A DNA stretch of 64,000 bases from Helicobacter cetorum (lineage in GTDB: Bacteria; Campylobacterota; Campylobacteria; Campylobacterales; UBA6016), in the NCBI GenBank assembly GCA_022729705.1, contig DZAX01000006.1:35989-99988 (forward strand), read 5' to 3'. The notes beneath the pieces were generated by a model. That model was not told the origin of the DNA, did no database searches, and saw only the letters and a program-made list of their open reading frames with translations. Positions within the stretch are counted from its first letter, which is position 1, and every line of letters starts with the position of its first letter. This document shows positions 15,458 to 24,734 of the stretch, one piece after another. The position numbers and the translations under genes were made by a program.

Positions 15458-16558
15458 ATGGGATTAGGAGTAGGACTTGTAGGCTTGCCAAACGTGGGCA
15501 AATCAACGACTTTTAATGCGCTAACAAAAGCGCAAAACGCAGAGGCGGCAAACTATCCATTTTGTACGATAGAGCCAAATAAGGCTGTGGTTCCGGTACC
15601 GGATAAGAGACTAGACGAGCTCGCAAAAATCGTAAATCCTGAGAGAATCCAGCACTCCACGGTAGATTTTGTGGATATTGCGGGGCTTGTCAAGGGCGCT
15701 AGTAAGGGCGAGGGGCTTGGAAACCAGTTTTTGGGGCATATCAAAGATGTTGGCGTGGTGCTTCACGTCGTTAGATGTTTTGAGGATGGCAATATTACGC
15801 ACGTTGAAAACTCTGTAGACCCTTTGCGCGATATTGAGATTATTGAGACTGAGCTACTTTTGGCGGATATTCAGAGTCTTGAAAAAAGAATAGAAAGATT
15901 AGAAAAACAGGCAAAAACCGACAAAAACGCCGCCGCAATGCTGGAAGTTGCAAAAAAACTGCTTGCATACCTAAACAACGGCGGTATGGCGAGAGAGTTT
16001 GAGGGCAGGGATGAGGAGGCGTGCTTGGAGCTTAACCGCGAACTAAAACTTATCACCTCAAAAGAGATAATGTACGCCGCAAATGTAGACGAAGAGGCTC
16101 TTACAGGCACAAATGCACACTACGAAAATCTTTTGAAGTTTGCAAACGAAAAAGGCGCGGATGTAATCAAAATATGCGCCAAAATCGAAGAAGAGCTAGC
16201 CGGACTAAGCGATGAAGAGAGAGCGGAGATGCTAGAGGGGCTTGGCATAGAGGAGTCGGGACTTGAGCAGATAATAAGAAAAGGTTTCTCAAAGCTAGGT
16301 CTTGCCAGTTATTTTACCGCCGGAGTCAAAGAGGTAAGGGCGTGGACTATTGAAAAAGGCTGGAAAGCCCCAAAAGCCGCAAGCGTTATCCACAACGATT
16401 TTGAAAAAGGGTTTATCCGCGCGGAGGTAATCGCATACGATGATTTCGTGTCAAACGGAGGAGAGCAGGGCGCAAAAGAAAAAGGCAAAATGAGATTAGA
16501 GGGCAAAGAGTATGTGGTCGCCGATGGGGACGTGATGCACTTTAGGTTTAACGTCTAA
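15458..16558 (+). CDS. ychF: Ribosome-binding ATPase YchF
   Basis: Obg-related P-loop protein of 366 residues, the normal YchF length. The P-loop is GLPNVGKST at residues 9-17, followed by DFVDIAGLVKGASKGEGLGN (G3 region) and a C-terminal TGS domain (about 280-366, with ARAWTIEKG-like segment and the conserved DVMHFRFNV end). YchF hydrolyses ATP rather than GTP and binds ribosomes. The stop overlaps the start of the next gene. Confidence 0.95.
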   Translation: MGLGVGLVGLPNVGKSTTFNALTKAQNAEAANYPFCTIEPNKAVVPVPDKRLDELAKIVNPERIQHSTVDFVDIAGLVKGASKGEGLGNQFLGHIKDVGVVLHVVRCFEDGNITHVENSVDPLRDIEIIETELLLADIQSLEKRIERLEKQAKTDKNAAAMLEVAKKLLAYLNNGGMAREFEGRDEEACLELNRELKLITSKEIMYAANVDEEALTGTNAHYENLLKFANEKGADVIKICAKIEEELAGLSDEERAEMLEGLGIEESGLEQIIRKGFSKLGLASYFTAGVKEVRAWTIEKGWKAPKAASVIHNDFEKGFIRAEVIAYDDFVSNGGEQGAKEKGKMRLEGKEYVVADGDVMHFRFNV

Positions 16559-17331
16559 TGAGCGGTGTGACCTGTATTATTCCGGTCTACAACGACCCAT
16601 CAAATCTGCCAAGAGCTGTATATTCGGCGCTAAATCAAGACGGGTGCGAAAAAGTTGTTATCGTGGATGACGCAAGTAGCGACAACACTTTGGCAATAGC
16701 CAAGGAGCTTGAGGCAAAAGAGAGCAGGGTTGAAGTGTTTGCTTTACCGGCTAACAGAGGTCAAGCTTTTGCTAGAAATATTGGCGTTATGTTGGCCGAT
16801 ACGCACTACATCACATTTTTGGACGCAGACGACGAGCATTTGAGCGGGTTTTATAAGGTCGCCTTAAAGGCTCTTAACGACCGCCCTAAAGCTTCTTTGG
16901 TTCGCGGCTCAATAGAGTATGTCGGAGAGCTCACAAACGATGATTTTGAGCCTGACGATGATAGATTAAATCAATCTTTGTTTGTAAATCCTAATACGCT
17001 AATAATGAGGAAGCATATTTTTTTACAGATAGGCGGCTTTCCCGTTTCTAATGAGTTTAGAGGTAAATATGGCGGTGAAGATATTGCGTTTAGTCATATT
17101 TTGAACACCTATTTTGAAGGTATGCTGACAAAAGCCCCAGTTCTTAAATATTACGTTAGAAGCGGCGGCGCTTTTCATAAATATATCTCAAGAACAAAAT
17201 GGGAGAATGGGCGTATTGTCATCTTGAAAAACGACGCTGACGACGAAATGTTCATCAAAGCTTTTGAGAAATATGTCGAAGATAGAAAGTACTGCTTAGG
17301 GCAAAGCCTAGCCAGCATCAAAACCGAATAG
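16558..17331 (+). CDS. Family 2 glycosyltransferase
   Basis: GT-A-fold glycosyltransferase, 257 residues. IIPVYNDPSNLPRAVYSAL opens the fold, VDDASSDNT binds the nucleotide, and FLDADDEHL carries the DxD metal site. The start TAATG overlaps the ychF stop by one base. No membrane segment is seen, so it is cytoplasmic. The acceptor is unknown; it may serve surface glycan or flagellin glycosylation. Confidence 0.85.
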   Translation: MSGVTCIIPVYNDPSNLPRAVYSALNQDGCEKVVIVDDASSDNTLAIAKELEAKESRVEVFALPANRGQAFARNIGVMLADTHYITFLDADDEHLSGFYKVALKALNDRPKASLVRGSIEYVGELTNDDFEPDDDRLNQSLFVNPNTLIMRKHIFLQIGGFPVSNEFRGKYGGEDIAFSHILNTYFEGMLTKAPVLKYYVRSGGAFHKYISRTKWENGRIVILKNDADDEMFIKAFEKYVEDRKYCLGQSLASIKTE

Positions 17332-17344
17332 TTATATGCACTTT

Positions 17345-17375
17345 GCCGCTAATACGGGCTTTGCTCGTGTTAGCG
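17345..17375 (+). repeat. Modular stem-loop repeat, single hairpin
   Basis: CGCTAATACGGGC TTT GCTCGTGTTAGCG, the third-hairpin module alone. Relative to the copies CGCCAATACG/CGTATTGGCG, a C to T change on the left arm is matched by G to A on the right, so pairing is kept. Confidence 0.75.
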
Positions 17376-17391
17376 TCTAACATCTAACTCT

Positions 17392-17473
17392 CCCGCGAAT
17401 GCGGGTAGCTTTAGGGGGATGCAAGGGACATTTATGTCCTTTGCCGCCAATACGGGCTTTGCTCGTATTGGCG
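17392..17473 (+). repeat. Modular stem-loop repeat, full form (GT2-bioB gap)
   Basis: CCCGC GAAT GCGGG, then TAGCTTTAGGGGGATGCA, AGGGACAT/ATGTCC, and CGCCAATACGGGC TTT GCTCGTATTGGCG. Same order as at 394-474. Sits between convergent genes, so it could serve as a bidirectional transcript end. Confidence 0.8.
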
Positions 17474-17481
17474 TCTAACAT

Positions 17482-18330
17482 CTAGTAAAACGGACACTCC
17501 GTAAGGGGTTCTACTCCCGCTTTTTTTAGCAGTTCGAAATCTTTTGAGGCTTCTTGTCCGCCAGTTGTGAGATAGTCGCCGACTATGATGGCGTCGCATC
17601 CGGCTTCAAATATTTCGTGTTGTCTATCGTCAAGTATATACTCTCTGCCGCCAGCCGCCATAATTACGCTATTTTCAAGCTCTTTTTTTGCCATTCTTAG
17701 CACACCTAGCACTTCACCTGCATTGATGTGCGTTTTTTTGATAGGTAGGGCTTGGTTTGGATGGTAGAAGTTGATTGGTGAACTCATTGGATTTAGGGAT
17801 TTTAGCGACGCAAATAGTGACGCTCTATCCTCACGACTCTCTCCAAGCCCAAATATCCCGCCTGAACACAAAAACAGTCCAACCTCTTTTACATTTTCAC
17901 AAGTAGCGTATCGCTCATTCCATGAGTGCGTGGAGCAGATGGTTGGATAAAACTCTTTTGAAGTCTCTAAGTTGTGATTATAGCTATCCACTCCGGCTTT
18001 TTTGAGTTCCGTCAAGCTTTTTGTATCGGCGATTCCGGCTGAAGCTATCAAAAAAAGCCCGTTAACCTCTTTTTTGATGCGTGACGCCAAAGTGCATAAA
18101 TACTCCGTTTTTTCGCTATCCAGCCCAAGTCCGCTTGTCACCAGACAAAAGCCTATGGCTCCGGCTTTTTTTGCGTTTTTCGCCTCTTGCAAAACTATTT
18201 TTGGCTCTTTAAAACCAAAAACTTCCACCCCTGTTTTGTACTTAGCGCTTTGGGCGCAAAAAGCGCAATCCTCTTCGCAAGCTCCGCTTTGAACGTTTGA
18301 AATTGCGCAAAGTAGTATTTTTTTTGTCAT
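17482..18330 (-). CDS. bioB: Biotin synthase
   Basis: Radical SAM enzyme of 282 residues that inserts sulphur into dethiobiotin. The cluster motif is Cys18-x3-Cys22-x2-Cys25 (ACEEDCAFCAQS); NHNLETSKEFY and GGIFGLGES, the SAM-binding and second cluster regions, are present. It is shorter than the E. coli enzyme, as in other Campylobacterota. Overlaps the phosphodiesterase stop by four bases, so the two are co-translated. Confidence 0.95.
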   Translation of the reverse strand: MTKKILLCAISNVQSGACEEDCAFCAQSAKYKTGVEVFGFKEPKIVLQEAKNAKKAGAIGFCLVTSGLGLDSEKTEYLCTLASRIKKEVNGLFLIASAGIADTKSLTELKKAGVDSYNHNLETSKEFYPTICSTHSWNERYATCENVKEVGLFLCSGGIFGLGESREDRASLFASLKSLNPMSSPINFYHPNQALPIKKTHINAGEVLGVLRMAKKELENSVIMAAGGREYILDDRQHEIFEAGCDAIIVGDYLTTGGQEASKDFELLKKAGVEPLTECPFY

Positions 18331-18839
18331 CTTAGAAACTCCGTATCGTGCCTATTCCATGTGCTCGTTTTTATTTTTCTATAAAAGTATGAGATTTTAT
18401 AGCTCTCATCGCTAGTCTCTAGTAGCAGGCACTCCGAGAGGTCTTTATTTCTTGCGCACGCTTCGCCGGGGTTTAGAAATAGCGTTTTGCCTGTGAAATT
18501 AATATATTTTTTGTGCGTATGCCCAAAGATTATCACATCTGCATCAGGTTTTAGATATATCGGAATGTGCATAAGCTTGAATTTTAGCCCGCCAAGCTCG
18601 AAATAATACGGTTCATATACTAAGTCGTATTCATCTTTAAGGTTTCTTAAGTGCCTATCGTTGTTGCCAAACACAGCCGTGAATGGCAGGGCGTTTTTCT
18701 TTAATTCTAGTAGCGTCTCCTCTTCTACTATATCTCCGGCGTGAATTAGATATTCGCTTCCCAAAGAGGAGAGTAGTTCGATGATTTTTTTTGCTCTTCC
18801 CGCTTTTCTGTGCGTGTCTGAGAAAATACCTATTTTCAT
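18327..18839 (-). CDS. YfcE/MJ0936-family metallophosphoesterase
   Basis: Calcineurin-like phosphodiesterase of 170 residues. Metal ligands: Asp8 and His10 (FSDTH), Asp36 (HAGD), Asn60 (GNND), and His107-x-His109 (GHTH, residues 106-109). Family members hydrolyse phosphodiesters with Mn. ATGA overlap with bioB. The physiological substrate is unknown. Confidence 0.9.
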   Translation of the reverse strand: MKIGIFSDTHRKAGRAKKIIELLSSLGSEYLIHAGDIVEEETLLELKKNALPFTAVFGNNDRHLRNLKDEYDLVYEPYYFELGGLKFKLMHIPIYLKPDADVIIFGHTHKKYINFTGKTLFLNPGEACARNKDLSECLLLETSDESYKISYFYRKIKTSTWNRHDTEFLR

Positions 18840-18850
18840 CTTATGAGTAC

Positions 18851-18920
18851 GCCGTGACGAGCTAAGCCCGTCACGGCTACGCTGAGCGCTGAGCTACTAA
18901 AGCTAGCCGCGTTGCGCGGC
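18851..18920 (-). repeat. Modular stem-loop repeat, short form, reverse orientation
   Basis: Reading the minus strand gives GCCGCGCAACGCGGC, TAGCTTTAGTAGCTCAGCGC, and then GCCGTGACGGGC TTA GCTCGTCACGGC: the same modules in the same order as 2488-2558, with a different but fully paired stem (GCCGTGACG/CGTCACGGC). It lies between topA and the phosphodiesterase gene. Confidence 0.75.
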
Positions 18921-18945
18921 AGATTGGCTGTGGGGTGTTTGTAAG

Positions 18946-21159
18946 TCACTTGGGCTTTACCTCTGTTTTGTGTTTGCATTCTGCGTTTAGGCATTCGAAA
19001 TACTCTTTTGTTTTTAGTTTTTTGTGGATTGTTGCGCCGTTGCACGCTTCGCATTTTGTTTCGCTAAGTTCGTGTCTTGAGGTAAATTTGCATTTTGGAT
19101 AGTTCTCGCAACCAAAAAAAGCGCCTCTTTTTGAGATTCTCTCCAGTACTTTGCCGCCACATAGCGGACAAGGTATTTTTAACGTTTTTGGTTCTTTGAG
19201 CGAGCGTGTGTTTTTGCATTCAGGATACGCTGAGCACGCTAGAAAATCTCCTCTTTTTGAGGATTTTATCACCATTTTGGAGCCGCACTTGTCGCAATCT
19301 ATGTCGGTTTCTTGCGGTTTTGCTCTCTCCTCTTCGCCCTCTTTTTTGATATTTCTAGTGTATTTACATTTTGGATAAGTAGAGCATGAGATAAATTCGC
19401 CGAATCTTCCCGCTCTTCTTACAAGCGGAGCGCCGCAAGTAGGGCAGTCTTCGTCTATCGGAATCATTATTTTTTGACTCTCAATATTTTTTTTACCAAG
19501 GTCTATTTTTTTGATAAACCCCTCGTAAAACTCAAATAGCAGTTTTTGCCAATCTTTTTGCTCTCCCTCTACTTTGTCAAGCTCCTCTTCCATCTTTGCC
19601 GTAAAGCCACTGTCTACTATCTCCTCAAAATGCTTTTCAAGCATATCTATGACTTTGAAAGCTATCTCTTCGGGTACAATCTGCTTGTTTTCTATCTTGA
19701 TATAGCCTCTATCGTCAAGCGTAGATATGGTTGGCGCATATGTGCTTGGGCGTCCTATGCCGAGGCTTTCAAGCTGTTTTACCAGTCCGGCTTCTGAGTA
19801 TCTGCTTGGCGGCTCTGTAAACTTTTGATCAGCGGTTATTTTGTGTAGTTTTAGGCTCTCGTTTGCGTCTACGTTTGGCAGTAACTTGTCTTTGTCCTCA
19901 GAGCCTAACACCTTATAAAAACCGTCAAAAATGAGCTTAGTACCGCTAGCTTTAAACACAAGACTTTTTGAACTGATAAAGATATTTTGACTTTCAAACT
20001 CCGCATCTTTCATCTGTGACGCCATAAATCTGTTGTAAATAAGCGTGTATAGCCTAAGTTCATCCGCTTTTAGGTATCTTTTGGCGTCGTCAGGCGTTAG
20101 CTCTATCATTGTCGGACGTATAGCTTCGTGAGCTTCTTGCGCACCTTGTGTTTTGGTTTTGTACACTTTTGGAGTTTTTGGCAGGTATTTTTCGCCGTGT
20201 AGTTTTCCTATCAGCTCTCTTGCCAGCTCCTGCGCCTCGCTAGCGATATTGAGACTGTCTGTTCTCATGTATGTGATTACGCCGCTCACGCCTTTGTGCG
20301 TCTCTACGCCCTCATATAGCTTTTGCGCCACTATCATCGTCTTTTTGGGAGAAAACCCAAGCTGTGAAGAGGCGGCTTGCTGCAGTGTGGAGGTCATAAA
20401 AGGGGCGGGGGCGGCTGATATTTTTTTCTTTTTCTCTATTTTTGACGCCGTAAAACTCTCAAGAGAAGCCGCCGCTACTATTTTGTCCGCTTCCTCTTTG
20501 GTTTTTACGCTTAATTTGTCTATCTTTTCGCCAAACGCCTCAAACAGCACTCCGTCTATTTTTTTGTCAAACAGCGCTTTTACGTCGTAGTACTCTACCG
20601 GAATAAAAGCTCTTATCTCTCTTTCTCTATCGACTACAATTTTTAGAGACGCCGATTGCACTCTTCCCGCACTAAGCCCTTTTTGGATTTTTGAGGAGAT
20701 AAGTGGAGATAGTTTGTAACCCACGATTCTATCGAGAAGCCTTCTTGCCTGTTGTGCGTTTACCATGTCCATATTGAGTCTTCTAGGCGTTTCAAGGGCT
20801 TTTAAGATGGCGGTTTTGGTTATCTCATGAAAAACTATTCTTGGTAAAGCTGTTTCGTCTTTATCAAGCACCTTTGCTATATGGTAGGCTATCGCCTCTC
20901 CCTCTCTATCCTCGTCCGTCGCTAGATAGATTGTATCTGCGTCTTTTGCGAGTTTTTTGAGTTCTGCGGCTATCGCTTTATGGTCGTCTGTGACGGTGTA
21001 TTCCGGAACAAAAGACTCTTTATTTATTTTGATGCCAAAAGAGCTTTTAGGCAAATCCCTGATATGTCCTTTGCTGGCGACTACCGCAAAATCATCGCCC
21101 AAAAAGCCTTTTAGCGTCTTAGCTTTTGCAGGTGATTCTACTATTATTAAATTTTTCAA
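18946..21159 (-). CDS. topA: DNA topoisomerase I
   Basis: Type IA topoisomerase of 737 residues that relaxes negative supercoils. The Toprim domain starts with IIVESPAKAKT and includes TDEDREGEAIA; the catalytic tyrosine is in YMRTDS near residue 298. Four C-terminal zinc-ribbon modules are visible: CPTCGAP, CDKCGSKM, CPLCGGK and CEACNGA, each closed by another CxnC pair (for example SYPKCKYT-type ends). Start TTG 21159 lies eight bases after AAGG; the frame continues to 21183 but without a ribosome site. The Campylobacterota TopA N-terminus begins at this lysine-leucine-isoleucine stretch. Confidence 0.95.
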   Translation of the reverse strand: MKNLIIVESPAKAKTLKGFLGDDFAVVASKGHIRDLPKSSFGIKINKESFVPEYTVTDDHKAIAAELKKLAKDADTIYLATDEDREGEAIAYHIAKVLDKDETALPRIVFHEITKTAILKALETPRRLNMDMVNAQQARRLLDRIVGYKLSPLISSKIQKGLSAGRVQSASLKIVVDREREIRAFIPVEYYDVKALFDKKIDGVLFEAFGEKIDKLSVKTKEEADKIVAAASLESFTASKIEKKKKISAAPAPFMTSTLQQAASSQLGFSPKKTMIVAQKLYEGVETHKGVSGVITYMRTDSLNIASEAQELARELIGKLHGEKYLPKTPKVYKTKTQGAQEAHEAIRPTMIELTPDDAKRYLKADELRLYTLIYNRFMASQMKDAEFESQNIFISSKSLVFKASGTKLIFDGFYKVLGSEDKDKLLPNVDANESLKLHKITADQKFTEPPSRYSEAGLVKQLESLGIGRPSTYAPTISTLDDRGYIKIENKQIVPEEIAFKVIDMLEKHFEEIVDSGFTAKMEEELDKVEGEQKDWQKLLFEFYEGFIKKIDLGKKNIESQKIMIPIDEDCPTCGAPLVRRAGRFGEFISCSTYPKCKYTRNIKKEGEEERAKPQETDIDCDKCGSKMVIKSSKRGDFLACSAYPECKNTRSLKEPKTLKIPCPLCGGKVLERISKRGAFFGCENYPKCKFTSRHELSETKCEACNGATIHKKLKTKEYFECLNAECKHKTEVKPK

Positions 21160-21182
21160 ATATATGGCCTTATTTTTGTACA

Positions 21183-21200
21183 AAGTAGAAAATTCTACTT
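21183..21200. repeat. Perfect 8-bp inverted repeat between topA and flaB
   Basis: AAGTAGAA AA TTCTACTT, located 23 bases upstream of the topA start and 32 bases before the sigma54-like site. It could be a protein-binding site; nothing else supports a role. Confidence 0.35.
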
Positions 21201-21230
21201 AAAAAAAATTAAATTGTGATTTTGATATTT

Positions 21231-21246
21231 CGGCGCTCTTTTTGCT
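21231..21246 (+). promoter_or_regulatory. Sigma54-type promoter of first flagellin
   Basis: CGGCGCTCTTTTTGCTT has the GG (21232-21233) and GC (21244-21245) dinucleotides ten bases apart and the TTGCTT half of the -12 box, as for RpoN promoters of Campylobacter late flagellar genes. It ends 38 bases before the start codon. Confidence 0.65.
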
Positions 21247-21283
21247 TTTGTTGTCTCTAAAGCACTAATTCAAGGAAATGGGC

Positions 21284-22840
21284 ATGAGTTTTAGAATAAA
21301 TACAAACGTAGCCTCTATGCGCTCTCACGCCTCTGGCGTTCAAAACAACAGAGAGCTTGATCTATCGTTGCAAAAGCTCTCATCAGGGCTTAGAATCAAC
21401 AGTTCAGCCGATGACGCATCCGGAATGGTTATCGCCGATAGTTTAAGGTCGCAGGCAAATTCGCTAGGACAGGCTATTAGAAACGCCAATGATGCGATAG
21501 GCGTCATTCAGACGGCGGATAACGCCATGGATCAGCAGATAAAGATATTGGATACGATAAAAGTCAAGGCTACGCAAGCGGCGGCGGATGGACAAAGTAC
21601 CCAATCAAGACAGGCGATACAAGAGGATATAGCCAGACTCTTAGAGGAGCTTGACACTATCGCCAATACTACGGCTTTTAACGGTATGCAGCTACTCTCC
21701 GGCTCTTTTATCAATAAAGAGTTTCAGATAGGGGCATACTCCAGAGAGGCTGTCAAAATATCTATCGGAAATACGTCCTCCGCCACAATAGGCGCCGTAA
21801 GAAGTGAAACGTCAGGACTTATCTCCTCTGCTGTAAGTAGCGGACTTGTGTTTATAAATACCGACGGCACCAGAACATCCGTAGCCGCCGTCAAAATTTC
21901 TACATCTGTCGGCACGGGGCTTGGAGCTATGGCGGAAGCTATCAATAGGGTTTCAGATCAAACCGGAGTTAGGGCAAACGCTATAGTGCGCATGACTGGC
22001 TCAAATAGCGTCGCCGCCGGAAGCATCAGGGGTCTTGTGATAAATGGTATCACTCTTGGCACCATAAGCACCTCCGCAAACGACTCAAACGGGCACCTTA
22101 GAAATACGATAAACGCCGCTACCACATTTACAGGCGTAACTGCTACGGTGGATGGCATGGGTAGGCTATCATTGAATGCTTCAGATGGTAGGGGCGTTAT
22201 AGTAAAAACCTCCGCCTCGACTGTTCTAGGTTTTAATAAAACAGCGGGTGTGGACGGCTCCGCTATGTCCTCAACTACCGGAAAAATGCACTTTGGCAGA
22301 ATAACGCTCACTTCGCTAGGTTCCAGAGATATACTAATAAGCGGGGCAACGGGTGCCAGTGGTTTGGTGAATAGCGCCTTTATGAATAAAATGACGATTT
22401 CCTCACAAGGAGCCGCCTTTTCCACCGTAAACCTAAAAGGAACACTGGGGGTTTTTAGCAATAAAACAGGGGCGTCCATTGGGGCTTTTGCCAATGCGGC
22501 AGAGTCTGCTGCAGCGGGGCAGAGCGGAACGTTTTTGGGGCCCGGGGTCACCACGAGAGTAGGCGCTATGCTTGTCATGGATATAGCTGAATCGGCTATG
22601 AAGATGCTAGACAAAATAAGATCAAATCTAGGTTCTGTGCAAAATCAACTAACCGTAACAATAAACAATATAACAGTAACAGAGGTAAACATCAGAGCCG
22701 CAGAGTCTCAAATAAGAGACGCCGATTTCGCCTTGGAGTCCGCTAACTTTTCAAAAAGAAACCTTCTCGCCCAATCTGGTTCATTTGCGCTCAGTCAAGC
22801 CAGTTCGATACCTCAAAACGTTTTGAAGCTACTTCAATAA
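21284..22840 (+). CDS. flaB: Flagellin (FlaB-like, minor)
   Basis: Flagellin of 518 residues. The N-terminal D0/D1 helices (FRINTNVASMRSH ... LSSGLRINSSADDASGMVIA) and the C-terminal ones (ADFALESANFSKRNLLAQSG ... NVLKLLQ) are conserved and frame a variable D2/D3 centre. It is secreted by the flagellar type III system and polymerises into the filament. ATG 21284 is chosen over ATG 21278 because AAGGA (21272-21276) has proper spacing. Relative to the second flagellin its codons are less biased (frequent ATA, AGG, GGG), suggesting lower expression. The sigma54-like promoter and codon use justify the flaB label by analogy with C. jejuni. Confidence 0.93.
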   Translation: MSFRINTNVASMRSHASGVQNNRELDLSLQKLSSGLRINSSADDASGMVIADSLRSQANSLGQAIRNANDAIGVIQTADNAMDQQIKILDTIKVKATQAAADGQSTQSRQAIQEDIARLLEELDTIANTTAFNGMQLLSGSFINKEFQIGAYSREAVKISIGNTSSATIGAVRSETSGLISSAVSSGLVFINTDGTRTSVAAVKISTSVGTGLGAMAEAINRVSDQTGVRANAIVRMTGSNSVAAGSIRGLVINGITLGTISTSANDSNGHLRNTINAATTFTGVTATVDGMGRLSLNASDGRGVIVKTSASTVLGFNKTAGVDGSAMSSTTGKMHFGRITLTSLGSRDILISGATGASGLVNSAFMNKMTISSQGAAFSTVNLKGTLGVFSNKTGASIGAFANAAESAAAGQSGTFLGPGVTTRVGAMLVMDIAESAMKMLDKIRSNLGSVQNQLTVTINNITVTEVNIRAAESQIRDADFALESANFSKRNLLAQSGSFALSQASSIPQNVLKLLQ

Positions 22841-22857
22841 GTAGCTTCACCCCTTTA
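22825..22857 (+). terminator. Hairpin at the end of first flagellin gene
   Basis: GAAGCTACTT CAAT AAGTAGCTTC is a perfect 10-bp stem that includes the last codons and stop, followed by ACCCCTTT. The T-run is short, so termination may be partial. A second palindrome, TATTACAA TC TTGTAATA, lies at 22861-22878. Confidence 0.6.
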
Positions 22858-22915
22858 AAATATTACAATCTTGTAATAAATCCTACATAAAATCCTCAAA
22901 ATATAAAAATTTCTC

Positions 22916-22942
22916 TAAAACAAATTAGGAAAGTTTCGATAT
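22916..22942 (+). promoter_or_regulatory. Sigma28-type promoter of second flagellin
   Basis: TAAA (22916-22919) and CGATAT (22937-22942) match the FliA -35/-10 pattern of Campylobacter flaA, with the -10 about 50 bases before the start codon. Spacer is 17 bases. Confidence 0.7.
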
Positions 22943-22992
22943 AGTCATTGTACGGCAAGGATGCCGAAACTAAAAGCAAAAAAGGATTTACA

Positions 22993-24630
22993 ATGGGTTT
23001 CAGACTCAATACTAACATCGCTGCGATGAACTCTCACTCATCTGCTCTTATGAATAATAGAGAACTTGATCTTTCTCTAGGTAGAATATCAACTGGTCTT
23101 AGAATCAACTCAGCGGCTGATGATGCATCTGGTATGGTTATTGCCGATACGCTAAAATCTCAAGCTAACGGCTTAGGTCAAGCTGTCAAAAATGCAAATG
23201 ACGCTATCGGTATAGTTCAAATAGCTGACAAAGCTATGGATGAGCAGATAAAAATTCTTGACACTATCAAAACAAAAGCTACTCAAGCTGCATCAGATGG
23301 TCAAAGTCGCGCATCAAGATCGGCTATCCAAGAAGACATCGTAAAACTTATGACTGAACTTGACAATATCGCCGCTACAACTTCTTTTAACGGGTTAAAT
23401 CTTCTTTCTGGTAACTTTGCAAACAAAGAGTTTCAAATCGGAGCCTACTCAAGAGAGACTATCAAGCTTTCAATAGGCGATACATCATCTGCTACTATTG
23501 GGGCCGTAAGAAGTGAGACTTCAGGCGTTATCTCCAACGCCGTAGCTAGTGGTATGGTATTTATCAACGCAGATGGTTCTAGAACCACTATAGCAAAAGT
23601 AAATATCTCCGCCTCTGCTGGTACTGGTCTTGGTGCGCTTGCAGAAGCCATCAATAGAGTTTCTGATACCACGGGAGTAAGAGCTTCTGCGAAAGTTGAG
23701 CTTACAGGTTCTAACTCTGTTGCTGCCGGTAGCGTAAGAGGTCTTGCTATTAACGGTATCACAATTGGAACTATATCTACGTCACTTAACGACTCTAACG
23801 GTAACCTAAGAAACGCCATTAATGCCGTTACTACTCAAACTGGTGTTCTTGCGACTGTAGATGGAAACGGTAAATTAACTTTAACGTCTCAAGATGGAAG
23901 AGGTATTATAGCTAAAACAGTATCTTCTTCTGCCAACTTGGGTATGTATAGAGCAGGAAATAAAATAGAGGGTGGTTATATATCTTCTTCTACAGGTAAA
24001 GTATTTATGGGTAGAATCACACTTACTTCTTTAGGTGCAAGAGATATTCTAGTATCTGGTAGTGTGGGTACTACTGCCGCTAACCAAATTCACTCTGGTA
24101 TTTATAATAAAATGACTTACTCTGCGGGTGCCGCCATGAATGTCGCAGGTTCAAATGGTCTCAAATATAGCGGTTCTTCAGCGGCTTCATTTAGCACTTC
24201 AAACCTAAGACAAGTTGGTGGTGCTTTCACAAATCAAAACGCAGTTGCGATGGGCGTGTTCGGGAGTGGTGGTACGTCTGCAGCTGTTACGACAGGTACT
24301 GCCGCTACAACTAGAGCTGCGGCTTATGGGGCTGGCGTTACTACAAGAGCAGGTGCTTTGATGGTTATGGATATAGCTGAATCAGCCATGAAGCAACTAG
24401 ATAAAATCAGAGCTGGACTAGGTTCTGTACAACAACAACTTACGTCTACAATCAATAACATCACTATTACTCAAGTAAACGTAACTGCGGCAGAGTCTCA
24501 AATCAGAGACGTAGACTTCGCGGCTGAGTCTACAAACTTCTCAAAAAGAAATCTACTTGCTCAATCAGGTGCATACGCTATGAGCCAAGCAAACCAAGTA
24601 CAACAAAACGTAATGAGACTTCTACAGTAG
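22993..24630 (+). CDS. flaA: Flagellin (FlaA-like, major)
   Basis: Flagellin of 545 residues, very like the preceding one at both ends (GFRLNTNIAAMNSH ... ADDASGMVIADTL; VDFAAESTNFSKRNLLAQSG). The centre carries an additional glycine/alanine/threonine-rich stretch near residues 375-470 that the first copy lacks. Codons are those of highly expressed genes (GGT, GCT, ACT rich), in contrast to the neighbour. ATG 22993 follows AAAGGAT; the frame extends to 22948 only into the leader. FliA-type promoter upstream, strong terminator downstream, so it is probably a monocistronic major subunit. Confidence 0.95.
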   Translation: MGFRLNTNIAAMNSHSSALMNNRELDLSLGRISTGLRINSAADDASGMVIADTLKSQANGLGQAVKNANDAIGIVQIADKAMDEQIKILDTIKTKATQAASDGQSRASRSAIQEDIVKLMTELDNIAATTSFNGLNLLSGNFANKEFQIGAYSRETIKLSIGDTSSATIGAVRSETSGVISNAVASGMVFINADGSRTTIAKVNISASAGTGLGALAEAINRVSDTTGVRASAKVELTGSNSVAAGSVRGLAINGITIGTISTSLNDSNGNLRNAINAVTTQTGVLATVDGNGKLTLTSQDGRGIIAKTVSSSANLGMYRAGNKIEGGYISSSTGKVFMGRITLTSLGARDILVSGSVGTTAANQIHSGIYNKMTYSAGAAMNVAGSNGLKYSGSSAASFSTSNLRQVGGAFTNQNAVAMGVFGSGGTSAAVTTGTAATTRAAAYGAGVTTRAGALMVMDIAESAMKQLDKIRAGLGSVQQQLTSTINNITITQVNVTAAESQIRDVDFAAESTNFSKRNLLAQSGAYAMSQANQVQQNVMRLLQ

Positions 24631-24656
24631 TCTTTTTTACAATTTACCTCGATACT

Positions 24657-24689
24657 GGCTCCGCAACTTATGTTGCGGAGCCTTTTTTT
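24657..24689 (+). terminator. Strong terminator after flaA
   Basis: GGCTCCGCAAC TTAT GTTGCGGAGCC is a perfect 11-bp stem followed by seven T (24683-24689). Confidence 0.95.
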
Positions 24690-24734
24690 GTTTGATGTCG
24701 TGCAAGGGATGAAAAAGGAAGATTTTTTTATGGC

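Noticed and set aside
21958..22614. 218-residue frame antisense to flaB, and similar frames antisense to flaA (23445-23819)
   Set aside because: They mirror the biased codons of the flagellins, have no ribosome site and no protein-like composition.
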